This document shows, piece after piece, positions 53,803-63,223 of a stretch of 64,000 nt of DNA; within the stretch, counting starts at the first letter, position 1; every line of letters begins with the position of its first letter. The notes under the pieces are model-generated. The model was not told where the DNA came from, made no database searches, and was given only the letters and a program-made list of their open reading frames with translations. Made by a program: the position numbers and the translations under genes. The DNA is from Chryseobacterium daecheongense (lineage in GTDB: Bacteria; Bacteroidota; Bacteroidia; Flavobacteriales; Weeksellaceae). The stretch lies in NCBI GenBank assembly GCA_027920525.1, contig CP115858.1:2170001-2234000 (forward strand), read 5' to 3'.

Positions 53803-54669
53803 ATGAGACAGACAATTCCCACCTACGATCTCAGTACGATCTCCGATCATGGTTTTATTGTGGAAAGAATCACGGACCGAATCAACAGTTCGGAGGATAA
53901 TCTTTTAGATAAAGGAATCCACAGGGATAGTCATTATATCTTTACATTTCTCCAAACCGGACATGTAAAAATGATGGTGGATTTTAAAATCATTGAGGCT
54001 AAAAACGGACATATTTACTGTGTTTTACCTGGTCAGGTCCATCAGGGCCTTCTTATGAATAATGCTTGTGGATGGTTCATTGCTTTAAACGTTGACCTGG
54101 TTCCTGACTTTGTCCGCTCAGCTTTTGAAGAATATCTCGTGGATATTATGCCTTTACCTGTAAGCAATTCCGAGTCTGAAAAATTCAACAAATTGGCTCA
54201 GGTTCTTTTTGAATCATGCACAGAAGAGATGATGGCCACAAAAGAAAATTTCTTTATCATAAAATCTTTGCTTAATGCTTATACCGGAATGTTTGCTTCT
54301 CACTTTCTGAATGAAAGCTCTCATAAAAAACAAAAAGAAAACAGAACATTAGAGTTGGCCAGACAATTCAGGATCCTGGTAAGAAAAAATTTCATTACAC
54401 AGAAAAGCGCATCTGGGTATGCAGAAATCATGAACATTTCACCAGGATATTTAACTGAGGTAATCAGCAAGGCAACAGGAAAATCTCCATCATACTGGAT
54501 TCAACAGGAAGTTTTGATAGAAGCTAAAAGATTATTGTTTTTCACCAATTGCACGGTTAAAGAAATAGCCTATCAGCTGGGATATAATGATCATACTTAC
54601 TTTTCACGTCTCTTTTCCAGATCGGAAGGAGTCTCTCCATTATCTTTCCGTAATAAAAGCAAAAAGTAA
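53803..54669 (+). CDS. AraC family regulator, probably iron or siderophore related
   Basis: The 288-residue protein has an N-terminal cupin-like sensing domain and a C-terminal AraC helix-turn-helix pair (from about residue 190; SASGYAEIMNISPGYLTEVI and EIAYQLGYNDHTYFSRLFSRSEGVSPLSFR). It is followed after 89 bp by a siderophore-interacting-type flavoprotein, which suggests that the regulator controls it. The inducer is not known. Confidence 0.88.
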   Translation: MRQTIPTYDLSTISDHGFIVERITDRINSSEDNLLDKGIHRDSHYIFTFLQTGHVKMMVDFKIIEAKNGHIYCVLPGQVHQGLLMNNACGWFIALNVDLVPDFVRSAFEEYLVDIMPLPVSNSESEKFNKLAQVLFESCTEEMMATKENFFIIKSLLNAYTGMFASHFLNESSHKKQKENRTLELARQFRILVRKNFITQKSASGYAEIMNISPGYLTEVISKATGKSPSYWIQQEVLIEAKRLLFFTNCTVKEIAYQLGYNDHTYFSRLFSRSEGVSPLSFRNKSKK

Positions 54670-54758
54670 TTCGTAAACCACGAATAGTCCAATCAATTCC
54701 ATAAAATGGCCATTGATATTTTTGTCATTTGCAGCTTCCTTTGCAATAAAATATCATT

Positions 54759-55481
54759 ATGTCTAGTTTACCAAAATGGATCAACGACGCTGTTGAAAAT
54801 CTATTACCATCAAAATTTAAAGACTGTACCGTTACAAGAACTACCTATATTTCAGATGATCTTAAACAGATAACTTTTGAAACCGACCTCTCAGATGTTT
54901 ACTTTGAACCTGCATATGCGGTAGGGTTCCGTATCAATGACCGGGATTTCAGAAACTATTCCCCTTTTCATTTTGATAAAGAAAAAGGAAGTTTTGATAT
55001 CCTTTTCCATGTACATGACACCCAAGCTGCAGGATGTCACTTCATCAACCAACTGACAGCCGGGGATTCTATTAAAATGATTATACCGCGTGGAAAAAGA
55101 TTCTTTGATCATGAGGCTAAAATTCATTTTTCAATCGGAGATGAGACTTCCCTGGGAAGTTCAATTGCCATCCGGGAGGCCGCAGAAAAAACTTCTAAAT
55201 CCTTTGTTTGCCTGCATGAGCTTGAAGATCCTTTAAGCCTCGAAAAACTTGATTTATACGGCTACTATACTTCTAAAAACAACTGGATGGCAATATTAAA
55301 TCAAATCAATGAATTTCTCCACGAAGAGCGAAAAGCCATTGAAAACCAAGAAGTCACGTTTTATTTGACAGGAAACGGAAAAACGATGTCCTTTTTACGC
55401 AGATATCTGAAAGAAAAAGGTGTTCATTCCACCAATGTAAGATCACAGGCTTATTGGATCGAAGGTAAAAAAGGATTATAA
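54759..55481 (+). CDS. Siderophore-interacting protein-like FAD-binding protein
   Basis: The 240-residue protein resembles SIP-type NADPH:ferric-siderophore reductases. It has a ferredoxin-reductase-type beta-barrel with RDFRNYSPFHF (flavin-binding RxYS-like) and a nucleotide-binding half with IGDETSLGSSIAIREA. It probably reduces ferric siderophores in the cytoplasm or, alternatively, a related cofactor. It is preceded by the AraC regulator at 53803. Confidence 0.75.
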   Translation: MSSLPKWINDAVENLLPSKFKDCTVTRTTYISDDLKQITFETDLSDVYFEPAYAVGFRINDRDFRNYSPFHFDKEKGSFDILFHVHDTQAAGCHFINQLTAGDSIKMIIPRGKRFFDHEAKIHFSIGDETSLGSSIAIREAAEKTSKSFVCLHELEDPLSLEKLDLYGYYTSKNNWMAILNQINEFLHEERKAIENQEVTFYLTGNGKTMSFLRRYLKEKGVHSTNVRSQAYWIEGKKGL

Positions 55482-55559
55482 ATTAGCAAACAAAATCTGT
55501 CAGCCCTTTACCTCATTCAAAAAACCAAAGAAAATATTTTATCCAGTAAAACCTTCAAT

Positions 55560-55584
55560 ATTTCGTATTTTCGCGCTACGAAAT
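55560..55584. promoter_or_regulatory. Inverted repeat ATTTCGTA-N9-TACGAAAT upstream of the ABC-F gene
   Basis: A perfect 8-bp inverted repeat with a 9-base spacer, ending 10 bp before the ABC-F ATG. It could be an operator overlapping the promoter (TATTTTCG) or a hairpin in the 5' leader. Confidence 0.45.
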
Positions 55585-55594
55585 CTTTATAGAA

Positions 55595-57487
55595 ATGAAT
55601 TACGTTGCTGCTGAAAACCTTACCAAATCTTACGGACTAAAAGTTTTATTCAAAAATATTTCTTTCAATATTAATGAAGGAGACAAAATAGCCATTGTTG
55701 CTAAAAACGGAAGTGGAAAATCTACCCTGCTCAAGATCCTTATGGGAAAAGAAATTGCAGATAGTGGAAATGTAATTATCAATAAAGATATACAGGTTGT
55801 TTTATTTGACCAGGAAATTGATTATGATCCGACACTTACCATTGAGGAATTCATGATGACCCTTGATTCAGCTCCCATTACAGCGCTTAAAAATTATCAT
55901 CAGTCACTCCACTCAACGGACCTTGATTTTATCGAGAAGGCTCTTGCGGATATGGAGGCCCATAAAGCCTGGGATCTGGAAAATGAGATGAAACAAATCC
56001 TTTCCCAACTTAAGATCACAAATCTCGAAGCCAGGATGGGAACACTTTCCGGAGGACAGATCAAGCGCGTTGCACTGGCCAAGCTTTTAACGGAAACCAG
56101 GGCAGAACATCGTCATACATTACTGATAATGGACGAGCCAACCAACCATTTGGATGTGGAAATGGTAGAGTGGCTTGAAAACTATCTTAATAAAGCCAAG
56201 ATTACTTTACTGCTCGTAACCCACGACCGTTATTTCCTTGATAGTGTCTGCGGTATTATCTGGGAGATGGAAGACGGAAACCTTTATTTCCATAATGGTT
56301 CTTATGCTACCTATCTGGAAAATAAGATGATCAGAGAGGATAATCTTAATGCTACCATTGACAAGGCTAATAATCTTTACAGAAAAGAGCTGGAGTGGAT
56401 GCGAAGACAGCCTAAGGCAAGAACCACGAAATCTAAAAGCAGAATTGATGCTTTTTACGAAACTGAAAAAGTAGCAAAAACAGACACTTCAAAACAAGGT
56501 CTGGAACTGGATTTTGAAATGAAACGCCTTGGCAATAAAATTCTAGAATTAAAGAATATAGATAAAAGTTTTGGTGAGAAGGTTTTACTAAAAGATTTTA
56601 GTTATTCTTTCCAACGTGGGGAGAAAGTTGGAATCGTAGGTAAAAACGGAGCGGGAAAATCTACTCTTTTAAATATTATCCAGGGCCTTGAAAAAGCAGA
56701 TAAAGGAGAAATAGAAACAGGAGAAACCATTTCTTTTGGTTATTTTTCGCAAAAAGGGCTCACTTACAAAGAAGATGAGAGAGTCATTGACTTTATTAAA
56801 GAAATTGCCGAGTTCTATCCTTTAGCCAACGGAAAGAGTCTTTCGGCATCACAGTTTTTAAGGTTGTTTTTATTTGATGATCAAACGCAATATTCTCCTA
56901 TTTCAAAATTATCCGGTGGGGAAAAAAGAAGATTGCACCTGATGTATATCCTGTATCAGAATCCTAATTTTTTGATTTTTGATGAGCCTACGAATGATCT
57001 TGATCTTCCAACATTAACAGTCCTTGAAAACTTCCTTCAACAGTTCCAGGGATCTTTGATTATAGTTTCCCACGACAGATATTTCATGGACAGAATTGTA
57101 GATCATGTTTTGGCTTTTGAAGGCAATGGAAAAATCAGAGATTTTGTAGGGACCTTCTCAGAATACAGGGAAGCCAGAAGTCGCGAGGAAGCATTAGAAA
57201 AAAATACGGCTGTAAAGACTGAGCCGGTTAAGGAAACTGTTCCTGTAGTGGAAAATACACCACCTTCCAGTACGAAACGAAAATTAAGTTTCAAAGAGCA
57301 GAGGGAACTTGACACGATTGAAAAAGAAATGCCTGAACTTGAAGAACAGCGCTCCAAAATTCTGGACAAACTTAACAATGAAGTAGATTATGAGAAAATA
57401 GCTAAGCTTTCTTCAGAGTTGGAAACGGTTTCAGAAAAACTGGAAAACCATGAAATGAGATGGCTGGAACTTCAGGAGCTCCTTTAA
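55595..57487 (+). CDS. ABC-F ATPase (Uup/EttA type)
   Basis: The 630-residue protein has two ABC ATPase domains and no membrane segment. Walker A AKNGSGKST is at residues 36-44 and GKNGAGKST near 347. Signatures are LSGGQ (about 151) and LSGGE (about 442), with Walker B LIMDEPTNHLD and LIFDEPTNDLD. The linker (about 240-320) is helical, and a C-terminal coiled coil (560-630) is of the Uup type. ABC-F proteins act on the ribosome or on DNA branching rather than transport; a role in antibiotic protection cannot be shown here. Confidence 0.92.
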   Translation: MNYVAAENLTKSYGLKVLFKNISFNINEGDKIAIVAKNGSGKSTLLKILMGKEIADSGNVIINKDIQVVLFDQEIDYDPTLTIEEFMMTLDSAPITALKNYHQSLHSTDLDFIEKALADMEAHKAWDLENEMKQILSQLKITNLEARMGTLSGGQIKRVALAKLLTETRAEHRHTLLIMDEPTNHLDVEMVEWLENYLNKAKITLLLVTHDRYFLDSVCGIIWEMEDGNLYFHNGSYATYLENKMIREDNLNATIDKANNLYRKELEWMRRQPKARTTKSKSRIDAFYETEKVAKTDTSKQGLELDFEMKRLGNKILELKNIDKSFGEKVLLKDFSYSFQRGEKVGIVGKNGAGKSTLLNIIQGLEKADKGEIETGETISFGYFSQKGLTYKEDERVIDFIKEIAEFYPLANGKSLSASQFLRLFLFDDQTQYSPISKLSGGEKRRLHLMYILYQNPNFLIFDEPTNDLDLPTLTVLENFLQQFQGSLIIVSHDRYFMDRIVDHVLAFEGNGKIRDFVGTFSEYREARSREEALEKNTAVKTEPVKETVPVVENTPPSSTKRKLSFKEQRELDTIEKEMPELEEQRSKILDKLNNEVDYEKIAKLSSELETVSEKLENHEMRWLELQELL

Positions 57488-57591
57488 AATAAAACGATCA
57501 GTTATGAATGAGTCCAAAGAGTTAGAGAGTAGGAGGAATTTATTTTTAAAGAATATCAACCATAAACTTTGAACTCATTCACAATTGATCT

Positions 57592-58647
57592 TTATAGTTT
57601 AATTACTTTTTCTTCTTTTGCACTTTCTAAAGAAGCATCAATGATTTTCATATTCTGAATAACTTCTTTTCCAGGAGATGGCAATGCATATCCAAACACG
57701 ATATGTTCGTAAATCTGCTGATAGTAATTCATATAATCTCCAGCTTCACTTGAGGTAAGCACTCTTTCTGTTTCTGAATGATCATTCAAAAAGTTTAAAA
57801 TTCCATCCGCTTCTTTCAAAGGCTGTGTCCATTCCTTTCCGTACGTGGGAACAGCGCCTCCTACCAATTCATTTTCCTGATTATCGGTTCTCTCCTGCAG
57901 GAAAGTTCCCCGGTCTCCATGAATGGTATAGGCATAATGACCTTCTTTACTAAAAACAGAAGATTTAAGCCTTACTCTCAAAGCGTCTTTATAAAATAAC
58001 AGAATCTCAAAATAATCGTTGGCAAACGTCGCTCCTTTCATAGAAAATACATCTGCAAAAAGTTTTTCAGGATATCCAAAATATTGTACAGCCTGATCTA
58101 CCAAATGAGCTCCTAAATCATGAAGTGACCCGGCTCCCAATTGATCGGGGCTTTCTTTATGTTGTTTTCCGCTGGGTGTAGTCCGGAACCGGTCAAAACG
58201 GATCTCAACCTCTTTAATGTTTCCTAATTTTCCTTCACCCAGAATTTTTTGAACCTGTAAAAAATCCCGGTCAAATCTTCGGTTTTGATATACACTAAGA
58301 AACAGTCCTTTTTCCTCAGCCAGTTGTACCAGTTCTTCCGCTTCAGAAACATTTACGGTAAAAGGTTTTTCCACAATAATGTTCTTACCCGCTTCCAATG
58401 CTTTTTTGGCATATTCATAATGTGTCTGAACCGGTGTATTGATAATGACCAGCTCTACATCTGCATGCTGAAGCATTTCTTCCACAGAACGGTAAATGGT
58501 TGCTTCCGGATATTGATCCTTAGACTCTTCTTTACTTCTTTCAACCACAGCAGCAATAAAAAATCCCGGATGCTCCTTCAAAAAGGGTGCATGGAAAATT
58601 TTTCCACTCATTCCAAAGGCACAAAGCCCTGCTTTTACCAATTGCAT
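57592..58647 (-). CDS. Gfo/Idh/MocA family oxidoreductase
   Basis: The protein has an N-terminal Rossmann fold (LVKAGLCAFGMSGKIFHAPFL; about residues 3-30), VEKPFTVNVSEAEEL and the C-terminal GFO/IDH domain (HDLGAHLVDQAVQYFG). It reduces or oxidises a sugar or polyol with NAD(P). The frame extends to 58722, but the alignment begins at MQLVKAG (58647). A TATATTTG element (58662-58669, minus strand) sits directly upstream of that start, so this gives 351 residues. Confidence 0.88.
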   Translation of the reverse strand: MQLVKAGLCAFGMSGKIFHAPFLKEHPGFFIAAVVERSKEESKDQYPEATIYRSVEEMLQHADVELVIINTPVQTHYEYAKKALEAGKNIIVEKPFTVNVSEAEELVQLAEEKGLFLSVYQNRRFDRDFLQVQKILGEGKLGNIKEVEIRFDRFRTTPSGKQHKESPDQLGAGSLHDLGAHLVDQAVQYFGYPEKLFADVFSMKGATFANDYFEILLFYKDALRVRLKSSVFSKEGHYAYTIHGDRGTFLQERTDNQENELVGGAVPTYGKEWTQPLKEADGILNFLNDHSETERVLTSSEAGDYMNYYQQIYEHIVFGYALPSPGKEVIQNMKIIDASLESAKEEKVIKL

Positions 58648-58661
58648 ATTATAATTTTTAA

Positions 58662-58669
58662 CAAATATA
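58662..58669 (-). promoter_or_regulatory. -7 element (TATATTTG) of the oxidoreductase gene
   Basis: On the minus strand TATATTTG lies about 14 bases before the ATG at 58647. It supports the shorter start; no TTG was found at the expected upstream spacing. Confidence 0.5.
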
Positions 58670-58786
58670 TTCATAAAAACTTCTCTATTCCCCGATCTAA
58701 AGGAACTATAGAAATAATCCATCTCACCAAGTCGGAAAATATGATTAAAATCATAAAACTATTTTTATCTATTCTAAACAAATACT

Positions 58787-58818
58787 TACATTTGCGGCTT
58801 ATTTAAAACTGTTCTATA
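58787..58818 (+). promoter_or_regulatory. -7 element and Fur-like palindrome before the TonB siderophore receptor
   Basis: TACATTTG (58787-58794) predicts transcription near 58800. A 17-base imperfect palindrome TTTAAAACTGTTCTATA (58802-58818) lies at the start site. It is in the right place for an iron-responsive repressor, but it was not matched to a defined Fur motif. Confidence 0.4.
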
Positions 58819-58828
58819 TAAAAATAAA

Positions 58829-61021
58829 ATGAAAAGACAATTACTTTCTTTAGGTCTTCTATTTACTGCTGTTTCAGTGAGTTCACAGATGAAAAATGCT
58901 GAAGCAGACACCATCAGAATTCAAACCATTGAGGACATCAATCTTCATAAAACAGGAAATCCTAACCAGGCAAGAACATTATCTACAAAATCAAACCTGA
59001 CAGTAATGGAAAACCCTCAGCCCATAGCTATTGTAACTCATGAAATTATTGAGCAGCAACAAGCAAAGCAGCTAAGTGATGTTATTAAAAATGTGAATGG
59101 TATTTATTTGACATCTGCAAGAGGAGGATCTCAGGATAGCTTTGGAGGAAGAGGTTTTATATTTGGAAATGATAATATCTTCAAAAATGGAGCAAGAGTA
59201 AACAGTGGAGTTTTTCCTGAAGTAAGTGGACTTGAAAGAGTTGAAGTTTTAAAAGGTGCAAATGCTATGTTATATGGTAATGTAGGGCCAGGTGGAATTG
59301 TAAACCTTATAACTAAAAAACCAAGATTTGAATTTGGTGGATCTGTCGGATTAAACGGTGGAAGCTGGAATTCTTATAAACCTGTATTTGACATTTATGG
59401 ACCTTTAAGCCAAAAGGTAGCCTTCAGAGTCAATGGAACTTATGAATATGCCGAAAGTTTCAGAGATATGGTAGAATCTAAAAAGCATTATTTCAACCCG
59501 TCTTTTGTTTTTAATTTGAGTGAAAACACACAACTAATTGTAGAGGGTGATTATTTATATCATAATTTCACTCCTGATTTTGGAATTGGAAGTGTTACTG
59601 ATAAAACCACTGGAATATCCAGGTTAGCTACTGAAGTTGACCGCAGGAGTTTTTTAGGTGCCAACTGGCAATATCAAACCAACCAACAAGCCACTACAGA
59701 CGTTGTTTTAAACCATCAATTGAACAGTAAATGGAGTCTAAATGCAGTTGCTTCCTACCAGAATTATACAAAAGATTATTTTTCAACAGAAAGAATTCAA
59801 TGGCAGTATGAATCCGCAAAAGGAAATTTTGACCCATCCTGGAACAGAACTTTGGGAAGAAATTATACTGAACAAAATTACACTTCATTACAAGTTAACC
59901 TAAATGGAGAATTTAAAACCGGAAATATTATCCATAAGGTTCTATTTGGAGCAGATGGAGACTATGGTTTAGCTGATACTTATGCTTACAACTTTACTAA
60001 TCCTACCAGCATTAACTATGGAACATTATATTTAAATAATTCTTCCACATGGTCTAATGAAGGTGTTATGCCTGAAACTTATAGATCATCAAGAAACAGA
60101 ATAGCGACGAAAAGATTTGGTCTTTATGCACAAGACTTGATCAGCCTCAGCAAAGAGTTTAAAGTATTGGCAGGAATAAGATGGTCTTATTTAAAAAATG
60201 AAGATACAGAAGTAAAAGATTTCTTAAAAGGAACAGAAACGCCTACAGTAAACAGCGGTTTACAAGCTCATGCCTTATCGCCAAAAGTAGGATTAATCTA
60301 TAATCCTAATGATAATTTATCTGTTTTTGCAACGTATACTAATTCATTCTCACCTAATTCAGGGTTTGATGTAAACAATCTATCTTTAAAAGCATCAACA
60401 ATTGATCAATACGAAGTAGGGGTTAAGAAAAATTTATGGAACAATGCTATCGCTGTAAACTTAACAGCTTATCAAATAAATAACAGGGATGCTTACACAT
60501 CTCCATATCTTGCAGATAACAAGGTGGCATTATATAAAGTATATGCCGGCAATATAAGAAGTAGAGGTGTTGAATTGGATATCACAGGAAACCCAACAAA
60601 ATACCTGTCTTTAATAGGAGGTATTTCTTACAATAATACTGTGTATACAAAAACTCCAGATAACGGATTTGTTGAAGATCAAAGATTGGTAAGAACTCCT
60701 GCCCTTACAGCAAATGCGTCTATTTTTTATACCTTCACGGATTTTGCAAAAGGCCTGAAGCTAGGAGCTACAGCATTCTATACCGGAAAAAGACAAGCAG
60801 GCTGGAATGATGTAAAAGGGCAATTACAACAAACAAGAATGATTGATATTAATGGATTCACGACGGTTGATATAAGTGTCGGTTACAGTTGGAATAAGTT
60901 CTCTATTCAGGGTAAAGTGGGCAACCTGTTTGATGTCGTAAACTACAATGTTCATGAGAATTATTCAGTGAATCCGATCACACCTAGAAACTATTATTTT
61001 ACATTGACATACAGACTTTAG
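58829..61021 (+). CDS. TonB-dependent siderophore receptor
   Basis: The 730-residue protein has a signal peptide (MKRQLLSLGLLFTAVSVSSQ), a plug domain (about 50-160, KQLSDVIKNVNGIYL, GRGFIFGNDNIFKNGARVNSG, LYGNVGPGGIVNLITKKP) and a 22-strand barrel, ending ITPRNYYFTLTYRL with the terminal aromatic pattern. Features such as GRGF and NGARV are typical of ferric-siderophore receptors. It is followed by a terminator and a PepSY gene and is likely iron-regulated. Confidence 0.92.
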   Translation: MKRQLLSLGLLFTAVSVSSQMKNAEADTIRIQTIEDINLHKTGNPNQARTLSTKSNLTVMENPQPIAIVTHEIIEQQQAKQLSDVIKNVNGIYLTSARGGSQDSFGGRGFIFGNDNIFKNGARVNSGVFPEVSGLERVEVLKGANAMLYGNVGPGGIVNLITKKPRFEFGGSVGLNGGSWNSYKPVFDIYGPLSQKVAFRVNGTYEYAESFRDMVESKKHYFNPSFVFNLSENTQLIVEGDYLYHNFTPDFGIGSVTDKTTGISRLATEVDRRSFLGANWQYQTNQQATTDVVLNHQLNSKWSLNAVASYQNYTKDYFSTERIQWQYESAKGNFDPSWNRTLGRNYTEQNYTSLQVNLNGEFKTGNIIHKVLFGADGDYGLADTYAYNFTNPTSINYGTLYLNNSSTWSNEGVMPETYRSSRNRIATKRFGLYAQDLISLSKEFKVLAGIRWSYLKNEDTEVKDFLKGTETPTVNSGLQAHALSPKVGLIYNPNDNLSVFATYTNSFSPNSGFDVNNLSLKASTIDQYEVGVKKNLWNNAIAVNLTAYQINNRDAYTSPYLADNKVALYKVYAGNIRSRGVELDITGNPTKYLSLIGGISYNNTVYTKTPDNGFVEDQRLVRTPALTANASIFYTFTDFAKGLKLGATAFYTGKRQAGWNDVKGQLQQTRMIDINGFTTVDISVGYSWNKFSIQGKVGNLFDVVNYNVHENYSVNPITPRNYYFTLTYRL

Positions 61022-61047
61022 AATTCTTAATATAAAAATTATTCAAT

Positions 61048-61084
61048 AAAAGTGGGAACTGCATTTTTGCAGTTTCCACTTTTG
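61048..61084 (+). terminator. Terminator of the siderophore receptor gene
   Basis: A 16-bp stem AAAAGTGGGAACTGCA / TGCAGTTTCCACTTTT with one G.T and the loop TTTT, closing on a T run. Confidence 0.9.
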
Positions 61085-61117
61085 AAATTTAAAAAAATAA
61101 AAGCAAAACGATAAAAT

Positions 61118-61633
61118 ATGGATAAAATAAAAGATACCAGAAGTTTCATGAGGATTACGCATCGTTACTTAGGATACTTCCTTGCGGGAATTATGGCTGT
61201 TTATGCGATAAGCGGTGTATTGCTGGTTTACAGGGATACAGACTTTTTAAAAAAGGAGAAAAATTACGACAAAATTGTAGCTAAAAACCTTTCTGAAAAG
61301 GAATTGGGAAAAGAATTAAAAATTAAAAACCTAGAAATCGAAAATAGAATCGGAAACATCGCATATTTCAAACAGGGAGCCTATAACCTGGTAACCGGGG
61401 AGGCAAAGTACGTAAAAAAAGAGCTGCCATTTGTCCTGGATAAAATGACAAAACTTCATAAATCCCAGTCAAAAGAGACACTATCACCTCTTAACACTTT
61501 TTTTGGAATTGCCCTATTCTTCTTTGTGATCTCAAGCTTCTGGATGTTTAATCCAAAAACAAAAGCATTCAAACGCGGAATGCTTTTTACTGCTCTAGGA
61601 CTGGTTGTTTCCATTATATTACTTCTTGTCTAA
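61118..61633 (+). CDS. PepSY-domain membrane protein
   Basis: The 171-residue protein has an N-terminal membrane segment with RITHRYLGYFLAGIMAVYAISG, a periplasmic PepSY-like domain, and a C-terminal pair of hydrophobic segments. It resembles the PepSY_TM proteins that often accompany TonB siderophore receptors, possibly as ferric reductases or partner proteins. It follows the receptor after a terminator, so it may have its own promoter. Confidence 0.75.
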   Translation: MDKIKDTRSFMRITHRYLGYFLAGIMAVYAISGVLLVYRDTDFLKKEKNYDKIVAKNLSEKELGKELKIKNLEIENRIGNIAYFKQGAYNLVTGEAKYVKKELPFVLDKMTKLHKSQSKETLSPLNTFFGIALFFFVISSFWMFNPKTKAFKRGMLFTALGLVVSIILLLV

Positions 61634-61794
61634 AATTATATTTTATTCAATAAAACAAGGAAATTAATTTGATTTTCATTTTTCTTAATTTAACATTATT
61701 TTAGTAAAATTAGCTAAAAATGAGTACTATGGCACATTTATTGATTTTCACCACCCATAGAATAAATAAGCATTAATTATTAAAATTATAAATT

Positions 61795-62388
61795 ATGAAA
61801 AAACTAATTTTAGCAGGAATAGTAGCGGTAGCAGGATTAACAACAACAGCCAATGCTCAGATTCAAAAAGGTAACTGGATGGTTGGTAGTAGTATTGTAG
61901 CTAGTAATTTTGGTCTTAATACGGGAGGAGGATATAACATCTCTTTACAACCGAAAGCGGCTTATTTCATTGAAGATAACGTAGCACTTGGAGGATATGT
62001 TGATTTAGGATTTAACAAAGTTGCAAAAGGATCACCTACAAACTTTGTCTACAAAGTAGGGGCTTTAGGTCGTTACTATGTATCACCAGGTGAAAAAGGT
62101 ATAGATAATCTTTTACATCACGGACGTTGGTTCTTCGAAGGTAACGTTGGTATTGGAGGAACGTCTACCGAAGGAGGAAACTCTACCACTGGGTTAGATT
62201 TCGGTGCAGGTCCGGGATACTCTTACTTCATTACACCTAACATCGGTGTTGAAGGACTTGTTAAATACAATGGTGTTGCAGGTTTCGGTAAAAACGGTTT
62301 AACTTCTACCCTTACCTTCAACGTAGGATTTAGCATTTTCTTACCTACATCTAAAGGAAAACAAATCATAAACGACGTTAAAAACTAG
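61795..62388 (+). CDS. Small outer-membrane beta-barrel protein
   Basis: The 197-residue protein has a signal peptide (MKKLILAGIVAVAGLTTTANAQ) and alternating Gly/aromatic strands with a C-terminal NVGFSIFLPTSKG, as in eight-stranded OmpA/OmpX-like barrels. The function is unknown, probably a structural or surface protein. It is monocistronic with a terminator downstream. Confidence 0.75.
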   Translation: MKKLILAGIVAVAGLTTTANAQIQKGNWMVGSSIVASNFGLNTGGGYNISLQPKAAYFIEDNVALGGYVDLGFNKVAKGSPTNFVYKVGALGRYYVSPGEKGIDNLLHHGRWFFEGNVGIGGTSTEGGNSTTGLDFGAGPGYSYFITPNIGVEGLVKYNGVAGFGKNGLTSTLTFNVGFSIFLPTSKGKQIINDVKN

Positions 62389-62420
62389 TCGTTAAGAAAA
62401 TTATTTTTCTTAAAAAAGAT

Positions 62421-62453
62421 AAAAGCGTCTCGAATAATTTCGAGGCGCTTTTC
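62421..62453 (+). terminator. Terminator of the outer-membrane protein gene
   Basis: Arms AAAAGCGTCTCGA and TCGAGGCGCTTTT pair with one G.T around an AT loop. A second AT-rich palindrome (TTAAGAAAA / TTTCTTAA) lies at 62391-62412. Confidence 0.75.
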
Positions 62454-62490
62454 GTACAAATTAAAACTAAACTATAAAAAATCAAATAAA

Positions 62491-63126
62491 TCATGTATTC
62501 GGTTGAGGCGTATATCTTAAATACGGCTTTATTTCTGTAACGCCTTTAGGAAAAATTTCCCGGGCTTCTTCTGTTGATATAGACGGTGGAATAATGACAT
62601 CTTCTCCATTTTTCCAGTTTACAGGGGTAGCCACTTTATGGGAATCCACCAATTGAAGAGAGTCAAGAACCCTTATAATTTCATTAAAATTCCTTCCCGT
62701 AGAAGCAGGATAAGTTATAATCAAACGTACTTTTTTATCCGGATCAATGATAAGCAAAGAGCGTACGGTTGCAGTTGCTGAAGCATTAGGATGGATGAAA
62801 TCATACAATTCCGAAATTTTCCTGTCTTTATCTGCAATAATAGGAAATTGCACATCCGTATTTTGAGTTTCATTAATGTCCCGGATCCAGTTCTGATGGT
62901 CTTCTACTCCATCTACACTCAATGCAATTACTTTGGTTTTCCTTGCTTCAAATTCGGACTTTAGCTTTGATGTAAAGCCAAGCTCCGTAGTGCAAACCGG
63001 AGTATAATCTGCAGGGTGCGAGAATAAAATCCCCCAGGAATCTCCCAGATAATTATAAAAGTCAAGATCACCGGCAGTAGTTTCTGCCTGAAAATTGGGT
63101 GCGGTATCTCCTAGTTTGATTGACAT
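62491..63126 (-). CDS. 1-Cys peroxiredoxin (Prx6 type)
   Basis: The 211-residue protein has the active site HPADYTPVCTTELGF with Cys45, the only cysteine in the protein, so it belongs to the 1-Cys group. It has the C-terminal extension typical of Prx6 (TPVNWKNGEDVIIPPS). It reduces hydrogen peroxide and alkyl hydroperoxides in the cytosol. Its promoter is covered by a perfect palindrome (63143-63163). Confidence 0.93.
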   Translation of the reverse strand: MSIKLGDTAPNFQAETTAGDLDFYNYLGDSWGILFSHPADYTPVCTTELGFTSKLKSEFEARKTKVIALSVDGVEDHQNWIRDINETQNTDVQFPIIADKDRKISELYDFIHPNASATATVRSLLIIDPDKKVRLIITYPASTGRNFNEIIRVLDSLQLVDSHKVATPVNWKNGEDVIIPPSISTEEAREIFPKGVTEIKPYLRYTPQPNT

Positions 63127-63142
63127 AACATTATCGTTTATT

Positions 63143-63178
63143 AGTCTACAAATTTAGTAGACTTTTTGAAACTGGCAA
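63143..63178 (-). promoter_or_regulatory. Peroxiredoxin promoter embedded in a palindrome
   Basis: On the minus strand TTG (63178-63176), a 19-base spacer and TAAATTTG (63156-63149). The -7 element is wholly overlapped by a perfect inverted repeat AGTCTAC-N7-GTAGACT (63143-63149 and 63157-63163). A regulator bound there would block RNA polymerase directly. Confidence 0.7.
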
Positions 63179-63223
63179 AATTTTTGATGAAAAATTACAT
63201 ATTAAATTAAAAAAAATTAATAC

